Of a stretch of DNA of 64,000 bases, positions 9,858 to 17,479 are shown one piece after another. The notes under the pieces are model-generated. The model saw only the letters and a list, made by a program, of their open reading frames with translations, did no database searches and was not told the origin of the DNA. The DNA is from an uncultured Allobosea sp. GTDB taxonomy: Bacteria; Pseudomonadota; Alphaproteobacteria; Rhizobiales; Beijerinckiaceae. Each line of letters starts with the position of its first letter. Within the stretch, counting starts at the first letter, position 1. Location: contig NZ_CAMFJF010000012.1 in NCBI RefSeq assembly GCF_945956895.1, positions 54,931 through 118,930 of the forward strand, read 5' to 3'. A program made the position numbers and the translations under genes.

Positions 9858-11183
9858 ATGCTCCAGCAAAGCTTCGATCTCGCGCTCGAATCCAAGGTCG
9901 GCAAGGGCGGTATTCCCCATGCGGCCTTCGAGACGGCGCTGGCCGATCTCAAGCCCGCGCTGGCGAAGCTGCAGGGGCAGGCGAAGGACGGTTCGCTCCC
10001 GCTGCTGAAGCTGCCAAGCGATACCGCCGATCTCGGGCCGGTGAAGGCCGCTGCCGAACGGCTCAAGGCTGGCGGAACCACCGATGTGCTGGTGCTCGGA
10101 ACCGGGGGCTCCAGTCTCGGCGGCCAGACGCTGGCGCAGCTCACCGGCTACGGCATCGCCGGACTGTCGCAGTTCACCGCGGGTCCGCGCGTCCATTTCA
10201 TCGACAATCTCGACCCGGCGACCTACGCCGCCCTGCTTGCCAAGCTGCCGCTCAAGACGACGAAATTCGTCGCCATCTCGAAATCGGGCGGCACCGGCGA
10301 GACGCTGCTGCAGTCGATCGCGGCGATCGAGGCTTTGCGCGGCGCTCACTTGACCGATCAGCAGATCGGCACGCATTTCGAGGGACTGTCCGAGCCCGCC
10401 AAACCCGGCAAGCTTCACCCCTTGCGCGCTTTGCTCGAGCCCTTCGGCACGCCCTTTCTCGAGCATCACACCGATGTCGGCGGGCGCTATTCCGTGCTGA
10501 CCAATTGCGGCCTGCTGCCGGCCGCCGTGCTCGGCCTCGATATCGAAGCGCTCAGGCTCGGTGCCGGTCGCGCCGTGGCCCCGCTCTTCGCCGGCAAGGA
10601 CGTCCGCGAGACGCCGGCGGCGGTCGGCGCCGCGCTGCATCTCGCCGCGATGCGCTCGGGCAAGAACATCGCCGTGCTGATGCCCTATGCGGACAAGCTC
10701 GCTTTGCTCACCCGCTGGTGGATGCAGCTTTGGGCCGAGAGCCTGGGCAAGGACGGGCAGGGGACGCAGCCCGTCGGCGCGCTCGGGCCGGTCGACCAGC
10801 ATTCGCAGCAGCAGCTCTATCTCGCCGGCCCGAAGGACAGGTTCTTCACCGTCGTGACGACCGGCGTGAAGGGCAAGGGCCCGCAGATCGATGCCGCCCT
10901 GGCCGAGAAGATCGGCCAGGCCGATTTCGCCGGCAAGACCATCGGCGACATGGTGGCGGCGCAGGGCATCGCCATGATCGACACCTTCGCCAAGAACGGC
11001 TGCGCGGTCCGCCACTTCCATGTCGAGCGCATCGACGAGACCAGCCATGGCGAGATGCTGATGCATTTCATGCTGGAGACGATCCTCACCGGCTATGCGA
11101 TGGGCGTGGACCCGTTCGACCAGCCGGCGGTGGAGGAAGCAAAGCTCCTCGCCAAGCGCTATCTTGCCGAAGGGCGGGCTTGA
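9858..11183 (+). CDS. pgi: glucose-6-phosphate isomerase, short form
   Basis: Interconverts glucose-6-phosphate and fructose-6-phosphate. SIS-fold motifs are present: LGTGGSSLGGQ, SKSGGTGET (phosphate binding), GGRYSVLTNCGLLP and GPVDQHSQQQLYLAGP. The catalytic His lies in the C-terminal ETSHGEMLMHF region. At 441 residues it is about 100 shorter than the E. coli enzyme. The motifs are complete, so this is a compact variant and not a truncation. The ATG at 9858 lies 39 bases after the M16 stop. Confidence 0.92.
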   Translation: MLQQSFDLALESKVGKGGIPHAAFETALADLKPALAKLQGQAKDGSLPLLKLPSDTADLGPVKAAAERLKAGGTTDVLVLGTGGSSLGGQTLAQLTGYGIAGLSQFTAGPRVHFIDNLDPATYAALLAKLPLKTTKFVAISKSGGTGETLLQSIAAIEALRGAHLTDQQIGTHFEGLSEPAKPGKLHPLRALLEPFGTPFLEHHTDVGGRYSVLTNCGLLPAAVLGLDIEALRLGAGRAVAPLFAGKDVRETPAAVGAALHLAAMRSGKNIAVLMPYADKLALLTRWWMQLWAESLGKDGQGTQPVGALGPVDQHSQQQLYLAGPKDRFFTVVTTGVKGKGPQIDAALAEKIGQADFAGKTIGDMVAAQGIAMIDTFAKNGCAVRHFHVERIDETSHGEMLMHFMLETILTGYAMGVDPFDQPAVEEAKLLAKRYLAEGRA

Positions 11184-11194
11184 AACGCATGCTG

Positions 11195-11395
11195 TCCTCC
11201 TCCCCTTGCGGGAGAAGGTGCCCCGTAGGGGCGGATGAGGGGCTCGCGACGCTTTCCGTCATTGCGAGCGCAGCGAAGCAATCCAGGGGACGTAGAGCGC
11301 TGCCGCTCCTGGATTGCTTCGTCGCTTCGCTCCTCGCAATGACGAGAAGCGTCGTGCGCGCCCTCACCCCAACCCTCTCCCGCAAGGGGAGAGGA
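11195..11395. repeat. nested palindromic repeats between pgi and mutL
   Basis: Two inverted-repeat families are nested here. The outer arms are about 11195-11220 (CTCCCCTTGCGGGAGAAGG) and 11361-11395 (CTCTCCCGCAAGGGGAGAGG). The inner arms are 11259-11289 (CATTGCGAGCGCAGCGAAGC) and 11309-11343, its complement. The inner type is a familiar dispersed repeat of alphaproteobacterial genomes. The outer type recurs at 23251. Either hairpin could end pgi transcription. The 250-bp gap holds nothing else visible. Confidence 0.8.
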
Positions 11396-11433
11396 GGCAG
11401 CGCGCCTTTGATGATCGCTCCTGTGGAATTGTC

Positions 11434-13239
11434 ATGACCGTCCGCCGCCTCGATCCCGTTCTGGTCGACCGCATCGCCGCCGGCGAGGTGATCGAGCGGC
11501 CGGCTGCGGCCGTGAAGGAGCTGGTCGAGAACGCGATCGATGCCGGCGCGCGGTCGATCGCCGTCACCATTCAGGGCGGCGGGCGCGAACTGATCCGCGT
11601 TGTCGATGACGGCGCCGGTATGACGCCCGAGGACCTTGAACTCGCCGTCGACCGTCATGCCACCTCGAAGCTCCCCGACGGCGATCTCTTCGCCATCGAC
11701 ACGCTCGGCTTCCGCGGCGAGGCCTTGCCCTCGATCGGCTCGGTCGCAAGGCTCTCGATCGCGACGCGCCGCCGCGATGCCGCGCAGGGCTCGGGCCTCG
11801 TGGTCGAGGCCGGCGAGAAGGGCGTCGTCCGTCCCGTCGCCGCCGCGCCCGGCACCCGCATCGAGGTCAGCGACCTCTTCATCTTCACGCCGGCTCGCCT
11901 GAAATTCCTGAAGAGCGACCGGGCCGAGGCGCAGGCCGTCTCCGAGATGCTCAGGCGCCTCGCCATCGCCCATCCCGAAATCCGGTTCTCGCTCGAAGGC
12001 GAGCATATCAGCGCCTTCGACTGGCCGGCCGAGCCGATCGGGGAGGAGGGCCTGCTGCGCCGCCTCGGCCGGGCGCTCGGCCGCGATTTTCCCGAGAATG
12101 CGCTGCGCATCGAGGCTGAGCGCGAGGGCTTCGGCATCTCCGGCTTCGCCGGCCTGCCGACCTTCCATCGTGGCACCTCGGCCGGCGTGCATCTCGCGGT
12201 GAATGGCCGCCCGGTGCGCGACAAATTGCTGCTTTCGGCCGTGCGCGGCGCCTATGCCGATGTCGTGCCCTCGGACCGGCATCCCGTGCTCTTCCTCGAT
12301 ATCGGCTGCGATCCGCGCTCGGTTGACGTCAACGTTCATCCGGCCAAGAGCGAGGTCCGCTTCCGCGATCCTGCGCTGGTCCGCGGCCTCGTCGTCTCGG
12401 CCTTAAAGGCGGCGCTCGCCGCCGCCGGCCACCGCGCCACCACGACGGGCGGCGCCCGCACGCTCGATGCGTTCCGCGCCGTGCTCTCGATGGGTGGCAG
12501 TGGCAACGCGATCCCACGTCCTTCCTTCCTGCAGGCGCCAAGCTGGAGCGCACCGGCCCCGCTCCCGATGAGCGCCCCGCAATCCGGCTTCTCCGATTTC
12601 GCCGCGCCCTCGGCCGATGCCCGCGCGCATCTCGCCGAACCCTCGGCCGACGCGCTCGACCGGCCGCTCGGCGCCGCCCGCGCTCAGGTCCACGAGACCT
12701 ATATCGTCGCCCAGACCCGCGAGGGTGTGGTCATCGTCGACCAGCACGCCGCCCATGAGCGCCTCGTCTATGAGCGCCTCAAGGCCGAGCGCGCCCGCAA
12801 CGGCATCGCCCGCCAGCCCTTGCTCTTGCCCGAGGTGGTCGAACTCGACCCGGTCGATGCCGACCGCCTGATCGCGGCAGGGAGCGAGCTCGAAAGCCTC
12901 GGCCTCGTGCTGGAATCTTTCGGTCCCGGCGCGGTTCTGGTGCGCGAGGCGCCGAGTCAACTCGCCGGCGGCAATCTCCAGCGCCTCGTCCGCGACGTTG
13001 CCGATGCGCTGGCCGAGCATGGTACGGCCGGCTCGCTGGAGCGCCGGCTCGACCATGTCCTGGCGACGATGGCCTGCCACAACTCGGTGCGCGCCGGCCG
13101 CCGCATGCGCCCCGAGGAGATGGACGCGCTTTTGCGCGAGATGGAGGTCACGCCGAATTCCGGCCAGTGCAACCATGGCCGGCCGACCTATGTCGAGCTG
13201 AAGCTCTCGGATATCGAGCGGCTGTTCGGGCGGCGGTGA
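11434..13239 (+). CDS. mutL: DNA mismatch repair protein MutL
   Basis: A 601-residue mismatch-repair coordinator that couples MutS recognition to strand incision. The N-terminal GHKL ATPase has [17 protein letters not shown] and [13 protein letters not shown]. The C-terminal dimerisation domain has [12 protein letters not shown], which fits the DQHA(X)2E(X)4E nuclease signature, plus ACHNSVRAG and CNHGRPT. MutL is therefore probably the nicking endonuclease, as expected where MutH is absent. A Pro/Ala/Ser-rich linker separates the halves. The ATG at 11434 precedes the conserved [16 protein letters not shown]. Its last 22 codons have a diverged relic at 15661. Confidence 0.96.
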   Translation: MTVRRLDPVLVDRIAAGEVIERPAAAVKELVENAIDAGARSIAVTIQGGGRELIRVVDDGAGMTPEDLELAVDRHATSKLPDGDLFAIDTLGFRGEALPSIGSVARLSIATRRRDAAQGSGLVVEAGEKGVVRPVAAAPGTRIEVSDLFIFTPARLKFLKSDRAEAQAVSEMLRRLAIAHPEIRFSLEGEHISAFDWPAEPIGEEGLLRRLGRALGRDFPENALRIEAEREGFGISGFAGLPTFHRGTSAGVHLAVNGRPVRDKLLLSAVRGAYADVVPSDRHPVLFLDIGCDPRSVDVNVHPAKSEVRFRDPALVRGLVVSALKAALAAAGHRATTTGGARTLDAFRAVLSMGGSGNAIPRPSFLQAPSWSAPAPLPMSAPQSGFSDFAAPSADARAHLAEPSADALDRPLGAARAQVHETYIVAQTREGVVIVDQHAAHERLVYERLKAERARNGIARQPLLLPEVVELDPVDADRLIAAGSELESLGLVLESFGPGAVLVREAPSQLAGGNLQRLVRDVADALAEHGTAGSLERRLDHVLATMACHNSVRAGRRMRPEEMDALLREMEVTPNSGQCNHGRPTYVELKLSDIERLFGRR

Positions 13240-13246
13240 AAGGGGA

Positions 13247-13276
13247 GTGTCTGCTTTCGACCCTTTGCGGACGTTT
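13247..13276 (+). repeat. hairpin-type dispersed motif, copy 1
   Basis: About 30 bases of the form TCTGCTTTCGACCCTTTGCGGAC, eight bases after the mutL stop. The outer parts are weakly self-complementary (GTCYGC against GCGGAC). Related copies lie at 13703, 48353, 48784, 49305 and 49696, all in the same orientation and all bordering small orphan genes. Confidence 0.7.
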
Positions 13277-13285
13277 ATGATGCAT

Positions 13286-13660
13286 CTAATCGGGGGGCGG
13301 CAACCTTGTCGAAACCGCAGGCTGCCCACATGAATCGCCCCGAGGAGCTACCGAAACGGACTGGCCAATCCGAAAATCGCTGCCCAGCAGGCTGACCTCG
13401 GTTCGGCATAAGAAGGTTGAACCATCCTCTGTCCTCGAGAACTCGACCAAGGCACGGACTCCACCGCGAGCCCGTTGGAAGGATAGGATCGTGCCGCGAA
13501 CATTTGGTTCAGTAGCGAGTCGCCGCTGGTCGGCTTGCTGGCGCCATATCATCGCGGCACCGAACGAGACGAAGAAGCTCAACATGATCCCGGCGAACCA
13601 GAGTACTGCAATCCGTTCCGAGCGAGACGCTGACGACCATCCTAACACTACCAGTCTCAT
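13286..13660 (-). CDS. small DUF3592-like membrane protein
   Basis: A 124-residue protein with one strong transmembrane segment near residues 18-40 (IAVLWFAGIMLSFFVSFGAA). A soluble domain follows with RGTILSFQRARGGVRALVEF and FRIGQSVSVAPRGDSCGQP, the beta-rich pattern of DUF3592 proteins. It is antiparallel to mutL and sits between two copies of the hairpin motif. Base composition is a little lower in GC than neighbouring genes. Role unknown. Confidence 0.65.
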   Translation of the reverse strand: MRLVVLGWSSASRSERIAVLWFAGIMLSFFVSFGAAMIWRQQADQRRLATEPNVRGTILSFQRARGGVRALVEFSRTEDGSTFLCRTEVSLLGSDFRIGQSVSVAPRGDSCGQPAVSTRLPPPD

Positions 13661-13702
13661 CCCCAGTCGCGACCTTGCAACATCTTCAAGCCACCGAAGT
13701 TA

Positions 13703-13732
13703 AAAGTCCGCTTTCGCCCCGTTGCCGACCTT
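13703..13732 (+). repeat. hairpin-type dispersed motif, copy 2
   Basis: GTCCGCTTTCGCCCCGTTGCC followed by GACCTT. It has the same orientation as copy 1 and lies just upstream of the DUF3592-like gene. A partial reverse-oriented relative (TCGAAAGTAGACAC) is at 14121-14134. Confidence 0.6.
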
Positions 13733-13796
13733 CTCCTTTATAGATTCGTAGGGGTCATTAGATATTCATGCCGCTTCCCAAAAATAGGCCCCCGCC

Positions 13797-14069
13797 TTGC
13801 TTGAAGCGATTCTCGGCTTTTCCGTCCGCCTCGTTTGGTTCATGCTGACCCAATGGATCGGCTATTGGACAGGCCGAGCGGCAATACAAGCCCTGTCGTT
13901 TGGTCGGCTGGATGTCGCCGACTTAGGGTATTACAATCAGAAAACCTTCAAGCCACTGTGGTATAACGGCAGGCAACCAGTCGTTTCCTTCTGGATTGCG
14001 ATTGGTTTAGGGCAGTTCCTGTGGTTCGGGATCATTGCCGGCGCTATAGTTTATCTTACACGCGGTTAG
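13797..14069 (+). CDS. small two-helix membrane protein of unknown function
   Basis: 90 residues with two hydrophobic segments (about 3-33 and 63-87) and a polar middle rich in Tyr, Asn and Gln. The frame is closed upstream by TAG at 13785, leaving TTG 13797 as the first start. An internal ATG at 13842 is the other option. Neither has a convincing ribosome-binding site. The region is AT-richer than the surroundings. I do not recognise the family. Confidence 0.5.
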   Translation: MLEAILGFSVRLVWFMLTQWIGYWTGRAAIQALSFGRLDVADLGYYNQKTFKPLWYNGRQPVVSFWIAIGLGQFLWFGIIAGAIVYLTRG

Positions 14070-14183
14070 GCGGCATGTCCGCAAACGATCTGCCGCCGAC
14101 ATTGGCTTAAAAATTTAAAATCGAAAGTAGACACTAGCGATTGGAAAATTTGGCGCGAGCATCTTTTCAGATCGGGTTGATGA

Positions 14184-14387
14184 ATGAAACAAAGAACCGT
14201 TGAAATTATATCGAAGATTGGATTGGTGTCTTCGGGGTTTATATTTTTATACTACCCGATAGGGAGATATTTCGGAAGCAGCGAGCAGCAGTCATTCGCA
14301 ATATCAGTAATCGTTTTTCTCTGCACGCTTCTCACATTGGTCGCCGCTGGATTGATTCTATTGATCGACAAAATTCGCAACGGGTGA
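14184..14387 (+). CDS. small two-helix membrane protein of unknown function
   Basis: 67 residues with two transmembrane segments (about 10-30 and 38-62) and a charged C-terminus. The ATG at 14184 is in notably AT-rich sequence, unlike the genome background, which suggests recent acquisition. It converges on phhA. No family recognised. Confidence 0.5.
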   Translation: MKQRTVEIISKIGLVSSGFIFLYYPIGRYFGSSEQQSFAISVIVFLCTLLTLVAAGLILLIDKIRNG

Positions 14388-14466
14388 GCGAGTAAGGGCG
14401 TATCCAGATACACTTCGTCTGCAACGACCGCTAACGATCCAAGCCGGCGCTCGCCCGGCTTCCGGC

Positions 14467-15342
14467 TCACTTCAGCTTCGTCTTCACTGCTGGGAAATCG
14501 CGCCAGAAATGGCCGCTGCCTCTCCGGATGACTGCGTCCTGCGGCAGGATCTCGAAGGGCGTATGGGCCGGCAGGGTGCGCAGGTCATTGAAGCGGGTGG
14601 TGAAATCGCTGCCCCTGAGCAGGTCGAACAGATCCTCGAAACGATTGATGACGAAATAGCTCGCCTGGAAATCGTCGATGTAATAGCCGGTGCGCAAGAC
14701 GCGCTCGAGATTGAAGGCGAGGTGATGGGCGGAGGGGTCGTCCACCACATATTTCGCCTCGCCGAAGGACGAGACGATGCCGGCGCCGTAGATGCGGATG
14801 CCTTCGGGCTTTCGGATCAGCCCGAATTCGATGGTGTACCAGTTGAGGCGGGCAAGGAACTTCACCCCCTTGGTCTCGACCGCCACCAGGCCGATGCGGC
14901 CATATTCGTTCATGTAGTCGGCATAGGCGGGATTGGTCAGCAGCGGCACATGGCCGAAGACATCGTGGAAGACGTCCGGCTCTTCCAGATAGTCGAGCTG
15001 CTCGCGGCTGCGGATGAAGGTCCCTGCCGGAAACTGGCGGTTGGCCAGCATCTGGAAGAAGGGACGCGACGGGATGAGCCCCGGCACCGCGACCACCTCC
15101 CAGCCGGTCAGCCGTCGCAGGCGTTCATTCATGTGCGCGAAATTCGGTATGCCTTCGGGGCCGATGCCGAGGGCTGCAAGGCCGTCGAGATATTCCTGGC
15201 AGACATGGCCTTTCAGGGTCTGCTGCTGGCGCTCGAACAGGATGCGCCAGATCGCGTGGTCCTCGGGCGTGTAGCGCTCCCAGCCCTGGTCGATGATGCA
15301 GTCATCGACGGTCTGGGCGGTCAAAACGGCATGTCCGGACAT
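14467..15342 (-). CDS. phhA: phenylalanine 4-monooxygenase
   Basis: A tetrahydropterin- and non-haem-iron-dependent enzyme that hydroxylates phenylalanine to tyrosine. At 291 residues it is the compact bacterial form without an ACT regulatory domain. The iron ligands are H126 and H131 in FHDVFGH and E172 in WYTIEFG. The pterin-pocket region ARLNWYTIEFGLI and IYGAGIVSSFGE are intact. The ATG at 15342 has AGGAG seven bases upstream. No pterin carbinolamine dehydratase is nearby. It sits inside the accessory block between mutL and rsmD. Confidence 0.95.
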   Translation of the reverse strand: MSGHAVLTAQTVDDCIIDQGWERYTPEDHAIWRILFERQQQTLKGHVCQEYLDGLAALGIGPEGIPNFAHMNERLRRLTGWEVVAVPGLIPSRPFFQMLANRQFPAGTFIRSREQLDYLEEPDVFHDVFGHVPLLTNPAYADYMNEYGRIGLVAVETKGVKFLARLNWYTIEFGLIRKPEGIRIYGAGIVSSFGEAKYVVDDPSAHHLAFNLERVLRTGYYIDDFQASYFVINRFEDLFDLLRGSDFTTRFNDLRTLPAHTPFEILPQDAVIRRGSGHFWRDFPAVKTKLK

Positions 15343-15598
15343 CGCCTTCACTCCTGAGAGCCGATATCGCCTGCGAGGCTCCACATCGTCATAACGTCCG
15401 ACATGGCCTCTCGGATCCGCCAGCGCCGCAGGCGAAGCTAGAATACTCCCTTGGCGGCTGGGCGCGAAGGACGCTTCCGGCCGGCCGCTGCAATGGCGTT
15501 GCTTGGAAACAGAAGTCCTCCCCCGGGGAGCGCGGCTGGGCTGGAGGGCCGTTTGCAGTCCGACGTAGAACGGTCTGCCGGCCGGGCCGCTTTGATCC

Positions 15599-15661
15599 TT
15601 ACGACTGGACGCGCAGCACCAGCACCTGCGTCTCGCCGTAAGCCCGTCGCTCCAGCTCCTC
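15599..15661 (-). pseudogene. relic of the 3' end of rsmD
   Basis: Reading leftward, 20 codons plus stop translate to EELERRAYGETQVLVLRVQS. The end of the intact rsmD at 16916 is EELERRGYGETQVLVLRVA. A core of 33 bases is identical. There is no upstream rsmD body; at 15661 it runs straight into the mutL relic. The preceding 15343-15598 holds the phhA promoter side and no credible gene. Confidence 0.85.
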
Positions 15662-15729
15662 GCAACCGCCAGCCGACCGATGTCGAACTGAAGTCGTCGG
15701 ATATCGAGCGATTGTCCGGGCGGCGATAG
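15661..15729 (+). pseudogene. relic of the 3' end of mutL
   Basis: Twenty-two codons plus TAG read RNRQPTDVELKSSDIERL and then SGRR. The authentic mutL end is [18 protein letters not shown] and then LFGRR. About 80% of bases match, with one codon deleted, and several changes are silent third-position changes. Only the terminal fragment exists, abutting the rsmD relic. Confidence 0.85.
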
Positions 15730-15731
15730 GG

Positions 15732-16103
15732 TCAGGTCGGACGGTAGAAGCCGCGGTCGAGGTTCCAGAGCGTCATTCCGGCATCGCCGGATTGCGGAAA
15801 CCACTGTTCGTCGACGATGGCCTGAAGCTCGCGTCGTGCAGCAATATAGTCGACCGCGAGGTTGGCATGGGCGGCCGTGAGGCGGACCTGCATGTTGGGG
15901 TGCCCAAATAAGCTCATGAGGATTCGCCTCTGGTCTCCGGGGCGGGCCTTGAGCTCGTTCTGGATCGCCAGAATCTGATCGTAGCGTTTATTGTAGCTGG
16001 CGATCGCGTTGCCCTCGAGGGCGTCGTATTGCTGGATGCAAAGCTGCTCGAAGAGGTCTTTCAGCTCTTGGGCTGTGAGTGCTGTCAGCTTGGATGCGGT
16101 CAT
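15732..16103 (-). CDS. DUF2019-type protein, probable immunity protein
   Basis: A 123-residue, mostly helical protein. The middle reads YNKRYDQILAIQNELKARPG and HPNMQVRLTAAHANL, the HEAT-like pattern of DUF2019. Its ATG overlaps the stop of the upstream nuclease-like gene by four bases (ATGA), so the two are translationally coupled. Small DUF2019 proteins commonly follow toxin genes, so an antidote role against the adjacent nuclease is inferred. The stop lies three bases from the mutL relic. Confidence 0.7.
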   Translation of the reverse strand: MTASKLTALTAQELKDLFEQLCIQQYDALEGNAIASYNKRYDQILAIQNELKARPGDQRRILMSLFGHPNMQVRLTAAHANLAVDYIAARRELQAIVDEQWFPQSGDAGMTLWNLDRGFYRPT

Positions 16104-16747
16104 TTCAGCACCTTGAAAAGCCTAAGAGCCTCATGTCCAATTTCCACGTGTTCGGTCCAACTCTTGTCGCGCAGATAATCACGCGGTGAGAGTTGGCTGT
16201 AATTGATATTCTTCTTTGCATACCACCCCGTGATCTCGTGGTGCTTGTATCGCGGGATGCTGACGACATTGTCGGTGCCGTCAATGGCGGCGGATGAAAA
16301 GCCTTCACGCGAGCCCGCGCCCTGCTCGACGATATGGTGGTCGTCATAGCCCCGCCGCCCCTTGCCGACCTGCTCCTGAAGCTCCCCGAGCGATTTCGGC
16401 TCGTCCTGATAGGATCGGATCGAGGGCCATTCCGTATAAAGCCAGTGACCGACTTCGATTGCCGTGACGACGGCGCCGATCGGCCCGGTCCGTCTCAGCG
16501 CCTGGCGCGCGATCGCCTTTGCCAGCGCCTTCGCGGCCTTGGTCTTCGCCTGTTGGTCTTGGGGCGGGTCCTTGACGGGATCGAGCGCCGGACCGCCATT
16601 GTCGCCGATGCCCGGCCGCCGGTTTTGGCCGCTGCCCTCGCCGCCGCCCCACTGGCCGCCTTCCGGGCTGCCCGCCGGAATACGCGGTTGATCGGGGTTG
16701 AACCCGCCCTTCTCGACGAGCGCCCGCAAACGGGCGAGGGCGCGCAT
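16100..16747 (-). CDS. polymorphic-toxin-like protein with HNH/Endo VII-type nuclease end
   Basis: About 215 residues. Near the N-terminus is FNPDQPRIPAGSPEGGQW, a linker I recall from alphaproteobacterial toxin proteins, then IGDNGGPALDP. A short Ala/Lys-rich helical part follows. The C-terminal domain has YDDHHIVEQ, DGTDNVVSIPRYKHHEITGWY and ends in KVLK. The DHH and later His residues fit an HNH/Endo VII-type fold. Start uncertain: ATG 16747 is used, and ATG 16837 would add 30 residues. There is no signal peptide. It is coupled to the DUF2019 gene. A toxin role is inferred. Confidence 0.62.
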   Translation of the reverse strand: MRALARLRALVEKGGFNPDQPRIPAGSPEGGQWGGGEGSGQNRRPGIGDNGGPALDPVKDPPQDQQAKTKAAKALAKAIARQALRRTGPIGAVVTAIEVGHWLYTEWPSIRSYQDEPKSLGELQEQVGKGRRGYDDHHIVEQGAGSREGFSSAAIDGTDNVVSIPRYKHHEITGWYAKKNINYSQLSPRDYLRDKSWTEHVEIGHEALRLFKVLK

Positions 16748-16915
16748 CAAGCGTTCGCCAACGAGATGGCACGCGAGGGTATGGCGGCGGGCCGTCAGCA
16801 CAAGCCCGCAAGGTTCGATGGATCTGAGGATTGGCATCCGGCGCCTGGTCTCCGCGGCGGATGCGGAGATTAAGCGCGGAAATGGAGCCGGGGATAAGGT
16901 CTCCGCGCGCTCGCG

Positions 16916-17476
16916 TTACGCGACGCGCAGCACCAGCACCTGCGTCTCGCCGTAACCCCGCCGTTCCAGCTCCTCGAAGTCGTCCGGCAGGCCAATTTCG
17001 GCATCTGCCGCCTCTTCCAGCACGATCAGCGCGTCCGGCGCCAGCCAGCCGCCTTCGCGGGCGGAGATCAGCGCCTTCTCGCCCAGCCCCTTGCGATAGG
17101 GCGGGTCGCAGAAGACAAGACCGAACGGCGCCATGCCGGTGATCGGGCCGAGCTTGGTCGCGTCGCGGCGGAAGATGCGGCTGAAGCCGGCAAGCCCCAG
17201 CGCCATCTGGTTCTCGCGGATGATGCCGCGGGCCTCGGTGCCGTCATCGACCAGGAGTGCAAAACCGGCGCCGCGCGACAAGGCTTCGAAGCCGAGCGCG
17301 CCCGTGCCGGCGAAGAGATCGAGCACGCGCGCGCCCTCGATTGCGTCGCCATAGGCGTGGACGAGCACGTTGAACAGGGATTCCCGCAGGCGGTCCGAGG
17401 TCGGCCGGATGCTGCCGATCCCCGGTTTCGGGCCGGCCAGAGGCCGGCCGCCCAGACGTCCGCCGACAATCCGCAT
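16916..17476 (-). CDS. rsmD: 16S rRNA (guanine966-N2)-methyltransferase
   Basis: A 186-residue SAM-dependent methyltransferase acting on G966 of 16S rRNA. It has the N-terminal MRIVGGRLGGRPL, the RPTSDRLRESLFN motif, the SAM-binding VLDLFAGTGALGFEALSRG and the catalytic DPPY (FCDPPYRKG). It starts three bases after the stop of the pseudouridine synthase, so the two rRNA-modification genes probably share a transcript. A relic of its 3' end lies at 15599. Confidence 0.95.
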   Translation of the reverse strand: MRIVGGRLGGRPLAGPKPGIGSIRPTSDRLRESLFNVLVHAYGDAIEGARVLDLFAGTGALGFEALSRGAGFALLVDDGTEARGIIRENQMALGLAGFSRIFRRDATKLGPITGMAPFGLVFCDPPYRKGLGEKALISAREGGWLAPDALIVLEEAADAEIGLPDDFEELERRGYGETQVLVLRVA

Positions 17477-17479
17477 CGC

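Noticed and set aside
8421..11066. 881-codon open frame on the minus strand
   Set aside because: It is antisense to the M16 partner and pgi, both with clear motifs. Its translation is Arg/Ala/Gly-rich with no domain, a usual artefact of high GC.
15343..15804. N-terminal extension of PhhA and a plus-strand frame 15451-15729
   Set aside because: The extension crosses the gene-end relics. The plus-strand frame is only meaningful in its last 22 codons, which are the mutL relic.
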